A stretch of 64,000 nucleotides of DNA, taken from Claveliimonas bilis (GTDB lineage Bacteria > Bacillota > Clostridia > Lachnospirales > Lachnospiraceae). The notes beneath the pieces were generated by a model. It was not told the DNA's origin, did not search any database, and saw only the letters and a list, made by a program, of their open reading frames with translations. Positions 61,527 through 64,000 of this stretch are shown one piece after another. Both the position numbers and the translations under genes were made by a program. Position 1 is the first letter of the stretch. Each line of letters begins with the position of its first letter. Where the stretch lies: assembly GCF_020892095.1 (NCBI RefSeq), contig NZ_AP024845.1, positions 868,001 through 932,000 of the forward strand, read 5' to 3'.

Positions 61527-62182
61527 AATCCAAGTGTCTCCTTTACCGCTGCCATACGTTCATAAAATGTTTTGTAAAAATCTTCAGAACCGTAGGGCGT
61601 CTGATAAAATGTGCGAAGCAGATATGTCTGCAGTATCTTTATCTGCGCCTCTTCAAGCTGGGCTGACTCTCTCCGGCAAAGTGCAAGAAACTGGTGCCAG
61701 TCCCAGATATAAGCTTCGTATGCTTTTAAGTTTGCAATGTCCAGCCACTTCTTGATCTTAACTTTGCTCCTGTCCTTCTTTTGGCACTCATGTATCTGCA
61801 GAAAATACCGGAATCCGTTTTCTTCATAATATCTTCCCAGCGGAAACATCCTGCAGATTCCCGGACGGAATCTGTGAATGCTGCAGCGGCCTTCCTGATC
61901 AAGAAATGTGCATTTCTCTGTCTTTTCATCCATACGAAGATTCGGCAGGATCATACCGTCCACCACATTCAGCTCAATGGCCCCTTCCATCAATTCTGCA
62001 AAAGTTCTTCCTGTTCCTTCCGTCATCTGTGCAATATCCCAGGGATCCAGGACAATGGATCTTCCCATGCCGCGGCAGCAGGCAAAGCATCCTTCACAGC
62101 CCCGGCAGTCGGCTTTTGCCATGTCTGTCGATGTGTAAAGGCTGCCGTCGGAAATCTCCGAAAGTTCTATATTTCTTATCAT
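61520..62182 (-). CDS. YkgJ-family cysteine-cluster protein
   Basis: 220 residues. DCRGCEGCFACCRGMGRSIVL near the N-terminus, then TEKCTFLDQEGRCSIHRFRPGICRMFP, the pattern of the YkgJ/zinc- or iron-chelating (CxxCxxCC) family. It may bind Zn or an Fe-S cluster; biochemical role is unknown. The cluster is complete. It starts 31 bp after the helicase stop. Confidence 0.85.
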   Translation of the reverse strand: MIRNIELSEISDGSLYTSTDMAKADCRGCEGCFACCRGMGRSIVLDPWDIAQMTEGTGRTFAELMEGAIELNVVDGMILPNLRMDEKTEKCTFLDQEGRCSIHRFRPGICRMFPLGRYYEENGFRYFLQIHECQKKDRSKVKIKKWLDIANLKAYEAYIWDWHQFLALCRRESAQLEEAQIKILQTYLLRTFYQTPYGSEDFYKTFYERMAAVKETLGLC

Positions 62183-62213
62183 AAATTTTCACACTCTCCA
62201 CTATGGTATCTAT

Positions 62214-64000
62214 CTATAATCCTTCTTCAAATAAGGTCATCTGATGGTAATTCTCTTCTCTGCTGCGGATCCGTCCCTGTTCTCTTTGAATCACAGACTC
62301 TCCGACCTCTGCAAGAAAAGGTGATTCCTCTCCTGAAAACGTCAGGATCAGCTCTTCTTTGGCACGTGTCATTCCCACATACAAAAGACGTTTTTCTTCA
62401 CTGATATCAACAGAATAGCTCTCGCTCTCCAGCGGGATGCACCCTTTCTCTGTTCCGCAGATCATCACAACAGGAAATTCCAGTCCTTTGGATCCATGAA
62501 GCGTCATGATCCTGACTGCTCCCGCGGTATAATTTCTGTCCCCGCATCGCTTCAGATCGCTTTCCACGCCCAGCTCAAAGTTCCGGAGAAACTCCGGCAT
62601 CGTCGGGTAAAATACGGCGGATGAAATCAGCATTTTCATTGCTTCATTTTCCTGAAGCTGCATATCTTCAAGCCAGCTCTTCAAAAAATCCAGCGGCTTT
62701 TTCTTCCGGTAAAGGGGCTGGTATTTCTGTATCTGTTCATCCAGAATCTGTTCTGTTACCGGATTCCAGGAAAGTTTCCACAAAATCTTTGCACTCTGCT
62801 TCTTTGCGGACATATCATCGGTATGTTCAAGGCAGCGGAAAAAGCAGAAGCTTCCCTGCACTTTTTCTTCTTCCAGGAAACTCTCCCTTCCTGCTGTCAC
62901 ATAGGGAATCCCTTCCTGCCTGAAGCACTTCTCCAGCAGCGCCGCCTGCCTGTGGGTACGGCAAAGTACGGCAATCTCATCAAAAGAGCGGACTTTTCTG
63001 TCATACTCCTTCCCGGAAAGAGCCTGGGCTTCCAGCATACCGATTCCACCTGCCATCCGCCCGATCTCTTTGGCAATAAAGATCGCTTCTCCCATCCTGC
63101 TCCCTGCCTGATAAAGCCGCACCGGATCCTGATCCGGGCAATTGGGGTGGAGCCTTGAGCCAAGTGCTCCATCCAAAACCGTTTCCGCCGCCTGCAGGAT
63201 CTGCGGGGAAGAACGGTAATTTTCCGTCAGCCGGATGATTTCCAGATCCGGTATATCTGCTTTCAGGGATTCAAAACATGCAGCGGACGCGCCTCGGAAT
63301 CCGTAGATGGACTGATCGGCGTCGCCAATGACAAACAATTCTTTTGCCTCCCTGTTCCACGCCTGGATCAGACGGTACTGAAGCGGATTAATATCCTGGA
63401 ACTCATCTACCAGAATGTAGGAAGGGGTTCCGAAGTTTTTCCCTTTCGCGCCGTTTTCTAAAAGTTCCAAAGTCTCCAGAAGAAGATCATCAAAATCTAA
63501 CAAAGAATTGTTCCTTTTCTCTTCTTCATACTTTTGTACCGCTTCTTCCCAGAGCCTCTTTTCCTCTTCCGTACGCTCCGGCGGCTCCATTCCTGCCTTC
63601 TGCCGTGACAATTCTTCCAGAAATTCCTCTGTCTTCATGGCGATCCGGCTCTCATCCACTGCCTGTTCCGCCATCTCTTTTCGCTCCAGCTTCGTTGTCA
63701 GCATGACTTCCCTTCCCTGTCCCTTTAAAAAGGACAGACAAAGGGCATGGAATGTCCCGATCCGGATTTTTGCAAGACGCCTTTTCCCGCCAAGAGCCGA
63801 TTCCAGACGTTCCGTCATCTCCCTGGCAGCCTGGTTGGTAAATGTCACTGCCATGATATCACCGGCTTTTATTTTCCGGTGTTCCATCAGATACAAAATC
63901 TTTGCGATCAGCGTCTTTGTTTTGCCGGTTCCCGGACCTGCAAGAACAGCCACACTCCTTCCCGCACACTGTACAGCCTGAAGCTGCTGCGGATTCAGCT
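62214..64000 (-). CDS. UvrD/Rep-family DNA helicase, 5' end beyond the window
   Basis: At least 595 residues are visible. The frame is open up to the window edge: before the GTG at 63953 it reads LNPQQLQAVQCAGRSVAVLAG, containing the Q-motif (NPQQ) of superfamily 1 helicases, so the gene start lies outside. Motif I LAGPGTGKTKT, Ia VTFTNQAAREM, II DEFQDINPLQ, III GDADQSIYGFRG, IV NYRSSPQI, V TLHGSKGLEFPVV and VI YVGMTRAKEELILT are all seen. It is shorter than PcrA (about 720), so a UvrD-like accessory helicase is more likely. No defect. Confidence 0.92.
   Translation of the reverse strand, partial: LNPQQLQAVQCAGRSVAVLAGPGTGKTKTLIAKILYLMEHRKIKAGDIMAVTFTNQAAREMTERLESALGGKRRLAKIRIGTFHALCLSFLKGQGREVMLTTKLERKEMAEQAVDESRIAMKTEEFLEELSRQKAGMEPPERTEEEKRLWEEAVQKYEEEKRNNSLLDFDDLLLETLELLENGAKGKNFGTPSYILVDEFQDINPLQYRLIQAWNREAKELFVIGDADQSIYGFRGASAACFESLKADIPDLEIIRLTENYRSSPQILQAAETVLDGALGSRLHPNCPDQDPVRLYQAGSRMGEAIFIAKEIGRMAGGIGMLEAQALSGKEYDRKVRSFDEIAVLCRTHRQAALLEKCFRQEGIPYVTAGRESFLEEEKVQGSFCFFRCLEHTDDMSAKKQSAKILWKLSWNPVTEQILDEQIQKYQPLYRKKKPLDFLKSWLEDMQLQENEAMKMLISSAVFYPTMPEFLRNFELGVESDLKRCGDRNYTAGAVRIMTLHGSKGLEFPVVMICGTEKGCIPLESESYSVDISEEKRLLYVGMTRAKEELILTFSGEESPFLAEVGESVIQREQGRIRSREENYHQMTLFEEGL

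Overview
The window reads as a chromosomal segment from a low-to-moderate GC, anaerobic Clostridia genome, most likely Lachnospiraceae in the broad neighbourhood of the Clostridium scindens/hylemonae group. Grounds: Firmicute-style ribosomal gene order, GGAGG ribosome binding sites, a clostridial AdhE, a selenium-dependent D-proline reductase operon (Stickland fermentation) and a bacterial selenocysteine system. Species is not determined. No insertion sequence, prophage or CRISPR array was seen.

Layout. 0-5 kb: end of an unrecognised gene, a secreted coiled-coil/3D-domain wall protein, an APH-like kinase and adhE with a Rex-like operator. 5.4-22.5 kb: one very long minus-strand S10-spc-alpha supercluster (rpsJ to rplQ, with secY, adk, map, a KOW protein and infA embedded), with a consensus promoter and structured leader at its head and a second promoter upstream of rpmJ. 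Several of its spacers are gene-free but strongly structured, the largest (490 bp) just before rpsM. 22.5-27.3 kb: LysR regulator, SNF-family Na+ symporter, TSUP permease, a small membrane protein, and a free-standing ~300-nt structured RNA with its own promoter and terminator.

27.3-44 kb is a selenium/proline island: prdC-prdA-orf-prdB-prdD-prdE, tRNA-Sec, proline racemase prdF, a TetR regulator, a DUF3343/YedF/YedE/cysteine-desulfurase-like set for selenium acquisition, and selD-selA-selB followed by a LysR regulator. PrdB and SelD each contain an in-frame UGA (selenocysteine). A palindrome TTATAGA-N5-TCTATAA (an LTTR T-N11-A box) occurs upstream of prdC, prdF, the desulfurase/yedE operon and selD, suggesting one LysR-controlled regulon for selenium supply and the main selenium-consuming enzyme.

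44-50.4 kb: housekeeping and accessory genes (methyltransferase, CBM9-like protein, nagB, HAD phosphatase, Fe-S protein, RelB/RelE-type toxin-antitoxin, Hsp20 with a degenerate CIRCE). 50.4-59.6 kb: a catabolic locus of two minus-strand operons (split transketolase, 6PGDH-like dehydrogenase, 2-hydroxyacid dehydrogenase; amidohydrolase, YhdT-like protein, SSS symporter, EamA exporter) around a divergent GntR/FCD regulator. Both operons carry the same promoter-operator, TATACA followed by ATTAAACATC-N-GATGTTTAAT, so they form one regulon of unknown substrate. 59.7-64 kb: nth, an unknown protein, a YkgJ-type cysteine-cluster protein, and a UvrD-type helicase running off the window edge.
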